DNA of 64,000 nucleotides from Micavibrio_A sp040381535 (GTDB lineage Bacteria > Pseudomonadota > Alphaproteobacteria > Micavibrionales > Micavibrionaceae). Where the stretch lies: NCBI GenBank assembly GCA_040381535.1, contig JBEIHF010000002.1, forward strand, positions 51,374-115,373, written 5' to 3'. A program made the position numbers and the translations under genes. Shown here piece by piece: positions 35,158 to 44,640 of this stretch. Position 1 is the first letter of the stretch; every line of letters begins with the position of its first letter. A model generated the notes under the pieces. That model was not told where the DNA came from. It worked only from the letters and a program-made list of their open reading frames with translations, and did not search any database.

Positions 35158-36288
35158 ATGAGATTTTTGGCCGTTCTTCCTGCTCTTATATATATTTCGG
35201 CGGCAAACATGCCCGCCATGGCCCAAAATAAAGGCCCGCAAGGACCCACCCCCGTCATCGTTTCCAAGGCCTACACCGAACAATTCGTCGATCAGGTCGA
35301 GGCCATCGGCACGCTCCGCGCCAACGAAACCATTACGGTAGCGAGCACCGTGACCGAAACCGTCACCGCCATCAATTTCACCGACGGGCAGCGCGTGGTG
35401 AAGGGTGATGTGCTGGTTGAAATGGCGGACGGAGAAGAAAAAGCCCTGCTGGATCAACAAAAGGCGCTGGTGAACGAAGCGCAAAAACAATTGCAGCGCG
35501 CCAAGGAGCTTTCCAAAACAGGCGCTGTATCCGCCTCCATACTGGAAGAACGTCAGCGAGATGCAACATCTGCCCGTGCGGGCTTGGCCGCACTGGCTTC
35601 GCGTCTGGATGACCACATCATCACCGCGCCGTTCGATGGAATCTTAGGATTGCGCAATATTTCCGTGGGTGCATTGTTGCAACCCGCAACAGTTATCACG
35701 ACGCTCGATGATGATTCCGTGATGAAGCTGGATTTTTCCGTACCGTCTGTATTTTTGCAAACCCTGAAAGTCGGAACGACGATTGTCGCCAAAGCTTCCG
35801 GCTTTGACGGAGAATTCAAAGGCGAGGTTTCAGCCATAGATTCCCAGATCGACGAAGCCACGCGCTCTGTCGTCGTACGCGCCATTATCCCGAACCCCGA
35901 GGGCGCCTTGAAGCCCGGTCTTTTGATGACCGTCAATCTTTTGAAAAATCCGCGCGAAGGCGTGGGTATTCCCGAAAATGCCATCATCCCCGAAGGCCGC
36001 AAGCATTTCGTGTTTGTTGTTGACAAGGCGAAAACCCCGCCCGTCACGGAAAAACGTGAAGTCGTCATCGGCACGCGCAAACCGGGTGAGGTGGAGATTG
36101 TCGAACATCTGAAAGAGGGTGAGACCGTTGTTACTCAAGGCACGATGATGGTAAAAGACGCCGGCGCGGTAAAAATTACGGCGGAGCAGGGCAAGGGCGA
36201 AAGTCTGCAGGATGTTTTAAAACGCCTGAAAGGTCCGAAAGCCGAAGACAAGAAACCTGACGAGAATAAATCGGAAGAGAAGAAATAA
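35158..36288 (+). CDS. RND efflux periplasmic adaptor subunit
   Basis: A 376-residue membrane-fusion protein with an N-terminal signal peptide ending near AMAQ. It shows the barrel-sandwich hybrid halves (ITVASTVTETVTAINFTDGQ and ITAPFDGILGLRNISVG) flanking a helical hairpin (about 95-150), then beta-barrel and membrane-proximal domains. The C-terminal ~30 residues are lysine/glutamate-rich. It would bridge the inner-membrane pump encoded two bases downstream to an outer-membrane channel, which is not present in this window. Confidence 0.93.
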   Translation: MRFLAVLPALIYISAANMPAMAQNKGPQGPTPVIVSKAYTEQFVDQVEAIGTLRANETITVASTVTETVTAINFTDGQRVVKGDVLVEMADGEEKALLDQQKALVNEAQKQLQRAKELSKTGAVSASILEERQRDATSARAGLAALASRLDDHIITAPFDGILGLRNISVGALLQPATVITTLDDDSVMKLDFSVPSVFLQTLKVGTTIVAKASGFDGEFKGEVSAIDSQIDEATRSVVVRAIIPNPEGALKPGLLMTVNLLKNPREGVGIPENAIIPEGRKHFVFVVDKAKTPPVTEKREVVIGTRKPGEVEIVEHLKEGETVVTQGTMMVKDAGAVKITAEQGKGESLQDVLKRLKGPKAEDKKPDENKSEEKK

Positions 36289-36290
36289 GC

Positions 36291-39200
36291 ATGTTTATCT
36301 CTGACGTATTCGTCAAAAAGCCCGTATTCGCAGCCGTCGTCTCGTTGCTGCTCGTGGCATTTGGTATAGTATCCTTTACGCGGCTGTCCTTGCGCGAATA
36401 TCCGGACATTGACCCGCCTATCGTGTCCATCAACGTGAATTACCCGGGTGCATCCGCCGCCATCGTGGAATCCCGTGTGACGGAAGTGGTGGAAGAGCGC
36501 ATTTCGGGCATCAGCGGTATCAATTTCATTGAATCGACATCAGAAGACGGGCGGTCCCGCATTTCCCTGGAATTTAAAGTAGGCAACGACATCGAAGCCG
36601 CCGCAAACGACGTGCGCGACAAGATTTCTGGCATCATGGACAATCTACCCGAAGAGGCCGACCCGCCCGAAGTACAAAAAGTGGATTCGAGCGACGATGT
36701 CATCATCTGGCTTTCCCTTATAAGCGACCGTTTGTCCATTGCCGAAATGACGGATTATGCGGAGCGTTATTTGATCGACCAGTTTTCTGTCCTCGACGGA
36801 GTTTCGCAAATCCGCATCAGCGGCGCGCAGACATACGCCATGAGAATCTGGCTGGACCGAACGCAACTCGCCGCGCGTGGGTTAACTGTGAACGATGTCG
36901 AACAAGCTTTGCGCGATGAGAACGTCGAATTGCCCGCAGGCTCCATCGAATCCTCGGATCGTCAGTTCACCGTGCGCATGGTGCGCGTGTTCAAGGACGC
37001 GGACCAATTCAAAAACCTTGTGATCGGCCGCGGCAACGGCGGCTACCTGGTGCGATTGGGCGACGTCGCCCGCGTGGAGCGCGGATCGGAAGAAGATCGC
37101 AACATCTTCCGCGGCAACGGGACGCCGCAAGTGGGTTTGGGCATCATCAAACAATCCACCGCCAACACCATTTCCGTGGCAAGGGCCGCGCAGGCCAAGG
37201 CCGAAGAGATCAACAAATCCCTGCCGCAGGGCATGAAGATCGAAGAACGGTATGACACGTCCGTCTTTGTGGAAAAAGCCATTAATGAAGTATATGTCAC
37301 GCTCGGCATTGCGGTTGTGCTCGTCGTGCTCGTTATCTACGGGTTTTTGGGGAGTTTCGGCGCGACGTTCGTGCCCGCGGTGGCTGTGCCCGTATCGCTC
37401 ATATCCTCATTCATGGTGCTTCTGGCGATGGGATTCTCCATCAATATTCTGACACTACTGGCGTTGATCCTCGCCATCGGGTTGGTGGTGGATGACGCTA
37501 TCATCGTGGTCGAGAACATCGTACGGCGTATGAGAGAGCTTGGCGAAAGCCCGTTGGTGGCATCTTATCGTGGCACAAAACAGGTGGGCTTTGCGGTTAT
37601 CGCCACGACGCTCACGCTGATTTCGGTTTTCCTCCCGATTACATTCCTCGAAGGCGATATCGGGCGGCTCTTTTCCGAATTTGCTGTAACCATGGCCGCC
37701 GCCGTAGGCTTTTCCGGAGTTGTGGCTCTGACCTTATCACCGATGCTAGCGTCCAAATTTCTAACCCACAAATCGGGCGAGAATAAACTGACGCAAAAAA
37801 TAGATTCAGGCTTTCTCAAAATCCGTAAAAAATACGCGCGTGGTTTGACACGTATATTGGCGCGGCCTTTCTACGTGTTCGCAGGCTTTGCAGGAATTTT
37901 GGGATTGATAGTGTTGTTCTATGCCATCACACCGACCGAATATACGCCCAAGGAAGACCGCGGTGCGTTCATGATTAACGTCAACGGTCCCGAAGGCGCG
38001 ACATTCGCGTATATGAAAGACTATATGGACGAGATCGAACGCCGTTTACAGCCCTATCAGGAAAGCGGCGAGATCGAGAGCCTTCTGATACGTGCGCCAC
38101 GTTCGTTCGGCAACACGGCCTCGTTCAATTCCGGTATCGTGATAGCGGTGCTCAGTGATTGGGGTGATCGCCGCTCAGCGCAAGTCATCATGGATGAAGT
38201 GCGCGGCAAGTTATCGGACCTAACGGGCGTGCGCGCATCGCCTATCATGCGTCAAGGTTTCGCGGGCGCAGCGGGAAAGCCCGTGCAGTTCGTGATCGGC
38301 GGCGGTACGTATGAACAGCTGCGCGAATGGCGCGACACCTTGATTGCCAAAATCAATGAAAACAATCCGGGTCTGAATTCCATCGACTGGACTTACAAAG
38401 AAACCAAGCCGCAATTCGAAGTGGCGGTTGATTACGACCGCGCGGCGTCCTTGGGTGTGAGCGTATCCAATATCGGCGAGACGCTGGAAACCATGCTGGG
38501 TTCGCGCCGCGTTACAACCTATATTGACGCAGGCGAGGAATATGACGTCATCATGGAAGGCGAGCGCGACGAACAACGCACATCGACCAGCATGGAAAAC
38601 ATCTATGTGCGTTCAAAAACCACGCAAGCGCTGATTCCGCTCTCGAACCTCGTGACCATCCGCGAATTCGCCGATACCAACACGTTGAACCGTTTTAACC
38701 GCGTGCGTTCCATCACGATCGAGGCAGACCTCGACAAAGGCTACACGCTGGGCGAAGCATTAAAATTCATGGAAAAAACCACGCGCGATAATCTGCCAGA
38801 CACAGTCGTGATCGACTACAAGGGCCAATCCCAAGACTTCAAATATTCGGGCGGATCGATTTATTTCGTTTTCCTGCTCGGCATTATCGTGATGTTCCTT
38901 GTCATGGCAGCGCAGTTTGAAAGCTTCGTCCACCCGTTTGTGATCATGACGACCGTGCCGCTCGCCATGGCGGGGGCATTGGCAGGGCTTTACGTTACAG
39001 GGCAGACCATCAATATCTTCACGCAGATCGGATTAATCATGCTGGTCGGCCTTGCCGCCAAGAACGGTATTTTGATCGTCGAATTCGCGAACCAATTGCG
39101 CGATGAAGGGCATGAATTCAAAGAAGCCTTGATCGAGGCGTGTTCTTTGCGCCTGCGTCCCATCCTGATGACATCCATTACGGCGATGGCGGGTGCGGTA

Positions 39201-39401
39201 CCGCTCATCCTCACGGGCGGTGCGGGTTCCGAAACACGTTCAGCCATCGGCATCGTAATCTTCTTCGGTGTCGCCGCCGCAACGTTGTTCACATTGTTCG
39301 TCGTCCCCGTTGCATATCAGTTGATATCGCGCAAAACGGGATCGCCCATGGACGTAACAAAACGTCTCGAGCGCGAGATGACGGAAGATCAGCAAAAATA
39401 G
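36291..39401 (+). CDS. RND efflux transporter permease (HAE1/AcrB type)
   Basis: A 1036-residue inner-membrane proton/drug antiporter. It has the expected layout of 12 membrane helices and two large periplasmic loops. The proton-relay aspartates are in GLVVDDAIIVVENIVRRM, and the GLAAKNGILIVEFANQ helix is typical. It pairs with the adaptor gene two bases upstream. Substrate range cannot be read from the sequence. The gene is convergent with the PodJ-like gene, six bases away. Confidence 0.95.
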   Translation: MFISDVFVKKPVFAAVVSLLLVAFGIVSFTRLSLREYPDIDPPIVSINVNYPGASAAIVESRVTEVVEERISGISGINFIESTSEDGRSRISLEFKVGNDIEAAANDVRDKISGIMDNLPEEADPPEVQKVDSSDDVIIWLSLISDRLSIAEMTDYAERYLIDQFSVLDGVSQIRISGAQTYAMRIWLDRTQLAARGLTVNDVEQALRDENVELPAGSIESSDRQFTVRMVRVFKDADQFKNLVIGRGNGGYLVRLGDVARVERGSEEDRNIFRGNGTPQVGLGIIKQSTANTISVARAAQAKAEEINKSLPQGMKIEERYDTSVFVEKAINEVYVTLGIAVVLVVLVIYGFLGSFGATFVPAVAVPVSLISSFMVLLAMGFSINILTLLALILAIGLVVDDAIIVVENIVRRMRELGESPLVASYRGTKQVGFAVIATTLTLISVFLPITFLEGDIGRLFSEFAVTMAAAVGFSGVVALTLSPMLASKFLTHKSGENKLTQKIDSGFLKIRKKYARGLTRILARPFYVFAGFAGILGLIVLFYAITPTEYTPKEDRGAFMINVNGPEGATFAYMKDYMDEIERRLQPYQESGEIESLLIRAPRSFGNTASFNSGIVIAVLSDWGDRRSAQVIMDEVRGKLSDLTGVRASPIMRQGFAGAAGKPVQFVIGGGTYEQLREWRDTLIAKINENNPGLNSIDWTYKETKPQFEVAVDYDRAASLGVSVSNIGETLETMLGSRRVTTYIDAGEEYDVIMEGERDEQRTSTSMENIYVRSKTTQALIPLSNLVTIREFADTNTLNRFNRVRSITIEADLDKGYTLGEALKFMEKTTRDNLPDTVVIDYKGQSQDFKYSGGSIYFVFLLGIIVMFLVMAAQFESFVHPFVIMTTVPLAMAGALAGLYVTGQTINIFTQIGLIMLVGLAAKNGILIVEFANQLRDEGHEFKEALIEACSLRLRPILMTSITAMAGAVPLILTGGAGSETRSAIGIVIFFGVAAATLFTLFVVPVAYQLISRKTGSPMDVTKRLEREMTEDQQK

Positions 39402-39407
39402 ATTGAG

Positions 39408-41507
39408 TTATTGGCCTGCGAGCATCGCGGCGAGAAGGTCTTGCGTGGCAAGGCCTGTGACTTTCATGCCATGGCTGGCCTGATATTGGCGGATGGCATC
39501 CACTGTTTGTGGTCCGGTAACGCCATCGGCAGGGCCGCTATAGATGCTTTCGGTTTTCAGGACTTCTTGAATTTGCGCGACGATTTCACGGTTGGGATCA
39601 GCCTTTTGAACGCTCTTGGCATTCCCTTTCGGTCCCGCGCGGCGGCCATAGGCGGATTGATACAGACCTTGCATTTTTTCCGCCAGCTTATTCACTTCGG
39701 CATCACCGATTTGCATACCGCTTGCCAGTTGTGCCAATGCCGCTTTGGCATCCGTAGAGCCGCCGTCGGCCGCGATTTTGTACCACATCAGAGCGTCTTC
39801 TTGCTTATTGGCGCCGCCGATCAAACCGTTCTCATAAATGAGACCGAGATTGTAAGCCGCTTCGACAATGCCTTGGTTAGCCGAGCTTTCAAAGAAAGCG
39901 GCGGCGAGCGGTGCGTTGTAATCCACGCCGATGCCTTCGATGTGGGAAATGCCAAGATTATATTGCGCTTCAGGGTGGCCGTTCTTTGCGGCTTCGCGGT
40001 ACCAATACAGTGCGCGGTCGAGGTCTTTTTCCACGCCAAGGCCTTGGTGGTAGAGAACGCCGAGATTGTAGGAAGCGTTGGCGATGCCGTTATCGGCCGC
40101 TTCGCGGAACCACAAGGCGGCTTTGTCGAAGTTTTGCGTCACGCCTGCGCGGCCTGCCGTGTAAATGGCAGCGAGGTCATGCTGCGCTTCGGGAATGGCT
40201 TTGTAGGCTTGGGTTTCCAGGTCTTTCAACGAAGCGGGCAGGGTTGAATCTCTTGCGATGCGTTCATTCAGAGGCGCGTTGCCTTTTTCTTTGGCAATCA
40301 GGTTTGACACTTGTGGGTCTTGCGCAAAGGCTTTCGCGCCTGCGGGTGCCAGAGGATTGTAGGATGATGTTGCAGGCGGCAATGCGGCCTGTTCAGTCGG
40401 CGTTGCCAGTTCAGCCGAAGCACCCGGTGCGATTTCATTCAATTGCGAAGCAAGACCTTCGGGATCTTCATCCAAAGCTTTCATCAATTGTTCGTCGGAC
40501 GCATTGATTGCGGCGTCTGCGGCGGGGGTTTGCGCGGATTCATCCGTGGCAGGTTGATTAAGCGCATCCACCGCATTTTGTTCCGCCTCGATCAGCGTCG
40601 CATCGGATTCGGGGGTTTGCAAAACAGCGCCAGGAGCATTGGCGGAGTTCGCCGAAACGGGTTCCCACGTATTGTTCTCCAGATTCAAACGGGCGAGACC
40701 GCCGTTTTCGAGTATGGCAATCTTCGGTATTTCCGGTTGTTGCACCTGATTGATGGCCCAGCCGAACAACAAGGCGGTTACGATCATCGCGGCCATACCG
40801 ATGCCCTGCAGTCGGACAGATTGTCTCCACCACGGCAGATCCGAATTGGTGTTGGTGGCTTCGCCTTTATAAGCTGCGATTTGCGGGAAGGGGGAGGAGT
40901 TTGCGCTGCTCTGGTCCGTCAAAAGAACCAGCGCGCGGGCTTTGAGCGTATCTTGCGTTTCAGTGAGGATTTCTTCCATGCGCTCGACTTTGCGAAGAAC
41001 ACGGGCTTTATCCTGTCCTATTTTTTCCAGCGTGCGGTCAAGGCGCGCTTGTTGCATCACGGTTTCATCGAGGCGCGAGGTAACGCCGGCGTGATATGCT
41101 TCCGTATCTGAAAGACGTTTGTCGAGAAGGCTCTGCCCTGCGGCGGCCTGCACCAGTTTGCTTTCGGTTTCCTTGAGTGCGCGTTCGAAACGGCTCTGAC
41201 GCTGCAGGATTTCGGGATCGGCGGCGGTGCTTTTGATTTTGTTTTCGAGGGCGAGATAAGCCTTTTCTGATTTATCGGCTTTGTCTTCCAGTTCGTGCAA
41301 GGATTTGCGGTATTCACGCAATTCAGCGAGCAGTTCATAGCGCTCGGCTTCGGAACGTTTCAGCTTGTCGCTTATTTGTGCCAGTGTACGGATGATTTCC
41401 ATGGCACGGTTTTGCCCCGTCGTTGCGGGCATGGCTGATGATCCGTCATGATCGTTTTCCGGCGGGCGGACCACATGAACTCTGTCGGGCGTGCGTCCTT
41501 GTTTCAT
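39408..41507 (-). CDS. PodJ-like polarity protein: coiled coil, membrane helix, Sel1 repeats, peptidoglycan-binding domain
   Basis: A 699-residue protein. Residues about 35-190 are cytoplasmic coiled coil, and about 233-253 a single membrane helix (GIGMAAMIVTALLFGWAI). A disordered acidic linker follows, then four or five Sel1/TPR-like repeats (about 425-610; units such as AQHDLAAIYTAGRAGV and ASYNLGVLYHQGLGV). A C-terminal peptidoglycan-binding domain (about 640-699) ends the chain. This order matches PodJ, the Caulobacter polar organiser. Whether it marks a pole here is inference. AAGGATA precedes the start. Confidence 0.8.
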   Translation of the reverse strand: MKQGRTPDRVHVVRPPENDHDGSSAMPATTGQNRAMEIIRTLAQISDKLKRSEAERYELLAELREYRKSLHELEDKADKSEKAYLALENKIKSTAADPEILQRQSRFERALKETESKLVQAAAGQSLLDKRLSDTEAYHAGVTSRLDETVMQQARLDRTLEKIGQDKARVLRKVERMEEILTETQDTLKARALVLLTDQSSANSSPFPQIAAYKGEATNTNSDLPWWRQSVRLQGIGMAAMIVTALLFGWAINQVQQPEIPKIAILENGGLARLNLENNTWEPVSANSANAPGAVLQTPESDATLIEAEQNAVDALNQPATDESAQTPAADAAINASDEQLMKALDEDPEGLASQLNEIAPGASAELATPTEQAALPPATSSYNPLAPAGAKAFAQDPQVSNLIAKEKGNAPLNERIARDSTLPASLKDLETQAYKAIPEAQHDLAAIYTAGRAGVTQNFDKAALWFREAADNGIANASYNLGVLYHQGLGVEKDLDRALYWYREAAKNGHPEAQYNLGISHIEGIGVDYNAPLAAAFFESSANQGIVEAAYNLGLIYENGLIGGANKQEDALMWYKIAADGGSTDAKAALAQLASGMQIGDAEVNKLAEKMQGLYQSAYGRRAGPKGNAKSVQKADPNREIVAQIQEVLKTESIYSGPADGVTGPQTVDAIRQYQASHGMKVTGLATQDLLAAMLAGQ

Positions 41508-41687
41508 AGGCGCTATCCTTTTCGCAAAACTGGCTTTGAATTAAGGTAAATATAGCGATTTTGTATAATCGTACCAAGGAAATTATGGAACTCTGTCCAC
41601 AGGGCCGAAAGGGCGGATTTCCGCGCTAAAAAGGTGCTTGCCTAGGGCCAGAATATCCTATAGTTTTCGCCATTCCTGATAGGATTT

Positions 41688-41762
41688 TGGGGCGTCGCCA
41701 AGCGGTAAGGCATCGGTTTTTGGTTCCGACATTCGGAGGTTCGATCCCTCCCGCCCCAGCCA
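41688..41762 (+). tRNA. tRNA-Gln (anticodon TTG)
   Basis: A 75-base cloverleaf: acceptor TGGGGCG pairs with CGCCCCA, D-loop AAGCGGTAAGG, anticodon loop with TTG, T-arm GGTTCGATC, discriminator G and encoded CCA. It closely resembles bacterial tRNA-Gln(UUG). Confidence 0.97.
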
Positions 41763-41919
41763 TCTAGTCTTCCTTTGCGACGCAGTAGAGAAAAGTATCC
41801 TCAAAGCCCCGCAGTTCTGAGGGAATTTTCATGCTCACAACATTTGCCACGCTCACAGAAAACCCAATTTTGGGCAAAATCCCTGCATTTTCTCTATGAG
41901 CCAAAAGGCCGCGTGGCGG
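41761..41919. repeat. Intergenic repeat, copies A1 and A2
   Basis: Starts with CATCTAGTCTTCC, shared exactly with 47003-47015. A2 (41843-41919) aligns with 47017-47094 over about 77 bases, sharing TTTGCCACG, GCAAAATC, TTTTCTCTA and TGGCGG blocks. Confidence 0.6.
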
Positions 41920-42136
41920 AATCAAATTAAGCCCAAATGTTTAGGAATTTCTTGCCCTTTCCGCAATTATGCTATTAATAAGACTAGAGAAAAATTAAAG
42001 GGTTTTTACCTTAAGTCATTCGTCTTCTGCGACCTTCACTGGGATAGATATCGAAAGTCTAAATTTTTCGACATGGGATTTGAGCAATGTCGCGCAAATT
42101 CATGCACATTAAGTGCGTTTATCAAAGGAGGCCAAC
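41763..42136 (+). other. 374-base gap: intergenic repeat and cold-shock leader
   Basis: Directly after tRNA-Gln lie two tandem copies of a diverged intergenic repeat (about 41761-41800 and 41843-41919), the second able to fold as a hairpin with AGAAAA/TTTTCT arms. The remaining ~200 AT-rich bases presumably carry the csp promoter and a long 5' leader. An 86-codon frame here lacks coding character. Confidence 0.6.
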
Positions 42137-42343
42137 ATGGCACAAGGTACAGTTAAATGGTTCAATGCTCAAAAAGGCTTCGGCTTTATCCAACCCGATA
42201 ATGGTGGTGCGGACGTATTTGTTCATATCAGCGCTGTTGAAAAAGCCGGCATGCGTTCCCTGAACGAAGGCCAAAAAGTCAGCTACGAAGTTACGTCTGA
42301 TCGCGGCAAGGAAGCTGCAACCAATCTTCAGTCGGCAGCTTAA
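42137..42343 (+). CDS. Cold-shock protein, CspA family
   Basis: A 68-residue single cold-shock domain that binds single-stranded RNA/DNA. RNP1 (KGFGFIQ) and RNP2 (DVFVHIS) motifs are intact, with GTVKWFNAQ at the N-terminus. The start at 42137 has AAGGAGG ahead of it; the longer frame is unsupported. A long leader, typical of csp mRNAs, precedes it and a strong terminator follows. Members serve as RNA chaperones in cold or general stress. Confidence 0.96.
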   Translation: MAQGTVKWFNAQKGFGFIQPDNGGADVFVHISAVEKAGMRSLNEGQKVSYEVTSDRGKEAATNLQSAA

Positions 42344-42355
42344 TTTCCAAGAATT

Positions 42356-42387
42356 AAAAAGCCCGGCGATATGCCGGGCTTTTTTTC
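42356..42387 (+). terminator. Strong rho-independent terminator after csp
   Basis: AGCCCGGC (42360-42367) and GCCGGGCT (42373-42380) with a five-base loop, followed by six T beyond the stem. Confidence 0.93.
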
Positions 42388-42502
42388 GCCATGTGCAAGT
42401 TTGAACTCATTACTACCAGCCATCCTTCCAAATTTCCTATACAAAATCGCCAAAATCCTGTTTCATTATTCTTATAACAAGAAGATTAAATAACAGGGAA
42501 GT

Positions 42503-43189
42503 ATGGGTAACAATTATCCGGTCATCTGGGTTATAGGCGCAACGCGTTCATGCAAGACCGCGGTGGCGAGGAATGGAATAGCGCCTTTGGGTTTCGAGCC
42601 TGTTTCCACCGGCGATTTTTTCCGCGAACAATACGGCCAGCCCGATACAATCTGTCGCCAGTTCGTCTTCGATCTATCGGCATTTTCTGCTGGTATTCTT
42701 ACACAAAACCCAGATTGCCATTTGGCCAATCTTACCGATCTGTTCAAAAAATCAAGCATGCCGCGCGTAATAGAAGGGGAAAGAAACCCCGTCGAATTTG
42801 CAAAGCTTTACAACCCGAAAACCGACATGGTAATTTTTTTAAACCGTCTCGATGTCGACATATACGACACGGCGATAGAGAAGGGATTGGACACGATTGA
42901 AAAGATCGTGCGCTGGAATATAGGTGTAGGAATAACGCCTGAAAAGTCCGTGATGAAGTTAACATTCGGTCTGGATTCAATAAAGGCCGAACGATTCGAC
43001 AAGAATGGTGCGGCCGATTCTATTTTTCTGGAAGGAAGTGTTAAGCCTAAGGCGGAATCAGCCGCGGATGAAGATCGTTATCCATGGATTAATATATTGA
43101 TTGGTGCTGTGCGGCATGAAATTCAGGAATACTATGATTTTCAAGGAAAATTTGCAGGTTTTTCTGCGGAACAAAACCTCACAATATAG
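42503..43189 (+). CDS. Adenylate-kinase-like P-loop protein with degenerate Walker A
   Basis: A 228-residue protein. Residues 9-20 (VIGATRSCKTA) sit where nucleotide kinases have GxxxxGK(S/T), but the last glycine is cysteine. The segment PVSTGDFFREQYG (about 33-45) resembles the AMP-binding STGDLLR motif of adenylate kinases. The rest matches no family I know. It may be a nucleoside-phosphate kinase, or a binding-only derivative. It opens a run of five same-strand genes (to 46933) with a J-domain/pseudokinase, a peptide, a vWA protein and a PurA-like enzyme. No promoter is obvious; 152 bases separate it from the next gene. Confidence 0.65.
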   Translation: MGNNYPVIWVIGATRSCKTAVARNGIAPLGFEPVSTGDFFREQYGQPDTICRQFVFDLSAFSAGILTQNPDCHLANLTDLFKKSSMPRVIEGERNPVEFAKLYNPKTDMVIFLNRLDVDIYDTAIEKGLDTIEKIVRWNIGVGITPEKSVMKLTFGLDSIKAERFDKNGAADSIFLEGSVKPKAESAADEDRYPWINILIGAVRHEIQEYYDFQGKFAGFSAEQNLTI

Positions 43190-43341
43190 TTGGTATTAAC
43201 CGATTGGTTAAAAAACTTTTAAAAATTTACTTGACCAAAACCAGCTATTTTGATTTAATAAACAGTTAGGTGAAACCCCTATAGTTTTAAGCAAAAATAA
43301 CGACGCGGAAATTAATTCGCGCGCGTCAGGTGAGGTATATC

Positions 43342-44460
43342 ATGTCGTCGGCATTCATTACGAATGCAGAAGCGCTTTCTGCAAGCGAAATTCTAGCAAT
43401 CCCTGCGGGTGAGCCCGAGAAGCTCTTTCCCAAGGACCGTGGAGAATTGAAAAAGCTCAGAAAAGCCCTGTCCCTGAAATGGCATCCTGATACAAACAAG
43501 GATTCGAAGGCCGGCGATGTGTTCACGCATGTGTTGGCATTGGCCGATGCCGCGGAAAGCAAGCTCGATAATGGCGGCTGGGAAACGCCCGGCAAGCTGG
43601 AACTACATAGTAAGGACGGCCAGAAATTTGCACTGTCATATTTGAAAAAGCACAGTTTCGAACTCGGCGAGTTCTACATCTCCGGTAAAAAAGTCGCCTA
43701 TATCGTGCGCGGTGCCTACAAAGATCTCTATGACAACGGCGTCAAAACCATCGAAGGGCTGAAATTTGCCAACGACAAAATGCGCGATGGTATTTCAGGA
43801 TACATTCCCAAAATCTTCAAAAAATTCGAAACACGTGGTGGTGATCATGTGCTTATCGTCGAGCGCGACCCTAATGCCATCTTGCTCAAAGATTATTTCA
43901 ACCATGCGTCCGGCGCGATGAAGCCAGAACATGTTGCTTGGGTCATGAGCCGCCTGCACAATTTTGCAAGCTATCTGCAATGGGCAGGGCTTACGCATAA
44001 CAGCATCACGATGGACACATGCTTTATCATTCCCAAAGACCATGATTTTGCGCGGGGCAAGGCAACCGATATTTCCCCTAAAGATCATTCCCTGTCGGTC
44101 TTGGGAGGGTGGTGGTATGCGGCGGGGGAGGGCAAAGATCTTTTAGGCCTGCCCAACCGTGCCGTAAACTTCGCGCCGCGCGAGGCACTGATGAGCGGCG
44201 TGGCTGATTCCAGAATAGACAGCACGATGATACGCGTCATAGGGCGCGAACTGCTTGGTGACATCACGGGCGTGCGCCTTTTACACGATAAAAATATACC
44301 AAGACCCATGGCGGACTGGATGGTCCTGCCGGGCAGCGGTAGTGCCATGGAAGATTTTCAAACATGGCGTGAAAAAATTCTGGCGGACAGTTTCGGCAAG
44401 CGAAGATTCGTGGAGCTGAATGTCCATCCGAATGAAGTGTATCCAAAACTAACATCATAA
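43342..44460 (+). CDS. J domain fused to a kinase-like domain lacking catalytic motifs
   Basis: A 372-residue protein from the ATG at 43342 (GGTGAGG upstream; a GTG at 43330 is less likely). Residues about 30-75 form a J domain with the HPD signature (LSLKWHPDTNKD). Residues about 90-330 look like a protein-kinase fold. VAYIVRGAY may hold the ATP-binding lysine-equivalent strand, and a helix before GLTHNSITMDTCFI sits where HRDLKPEN would be. SVLGGWWYA replaces DFG. Catalytic Asp residues are therefore missing. It could recruit Hsp70 to a bound client. The kinase assignment is by eye. Confidence 0.65.
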   Translation: MSSAFITNAEALSASEILAIPAGEPEKLFPKDRGELKKLRKALSLKWHPDTNKDSKAGDVFTHVLALADAAESKLDNGGWETPGKLELHSKDGQKFALSYLKKHSFELGEFYISGKKVAYIVRGAYKDLYDNGVKTIEGLKFANDKMRDGISGYIPKIFKKFETRGGDHVLIVERDPNAILLKDYFNHASGAMKPEHVAWVMSRLHNFASYLQWAGLTHNSITMDTCFIIPKDHDFARGKATDISPKDHSLSVLGGWWYAAGEGKDLLGLPNRAVNFAPREALMSGVADSRIDSTMIRVIGRELLGDITGVRLLHDKNIPRPMADWMVLPGSGSAMEDFQTWREKILADSFGKRRFVELNVHPNEVYPKLTS

Positions 44461-44472
44461 AAAGAAAGGAGC

Positions 44473-44616
44473 ATGAACATGGGAAGCGTAAGCGTTGTTG
44501 CTGAAGATTGGGACAAAATAACCCCAAAAACAGAAATAGTCTCAACGGATGTTGAGACACCAGTAGCCGATATTGTTCTCCCGCAGGGTCCTGCGGCCGA
44601 ACCAGTAACACCTTAA
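44473..44616 (+). CDS. Small acidic peptide, 47 residues
   Basis: Starts 12 bases after the J-domain gene with AAAGGAG five bases before the ATG. The sequence is acidic and proline-rich (EDWDKITPKTEIVSTDVETP, then a Pro/Ala tail) with no membrane segment or cysteine, so it is likely disordered. No family is recognised. It is followed by a hairpin with a T-tract and then the vWA gene, so it may be a client, tag or regulator of the neighbouring proteins; this is speculation. Confidence 0.6.
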   Translation: MNMGSVSVVAEDWDKITPKTEIVSTDVETPVADIVLPQGPAAEPVTP

Positions 44617-44640
44617 GTAAGCACTAAAACCTAAAGCTAG

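Noticed and set aside
41896..42156. 86-codon frame upstream of csp
   Set aside because: Composition is not protein-like and it overlaps the repeat and the csp leader.
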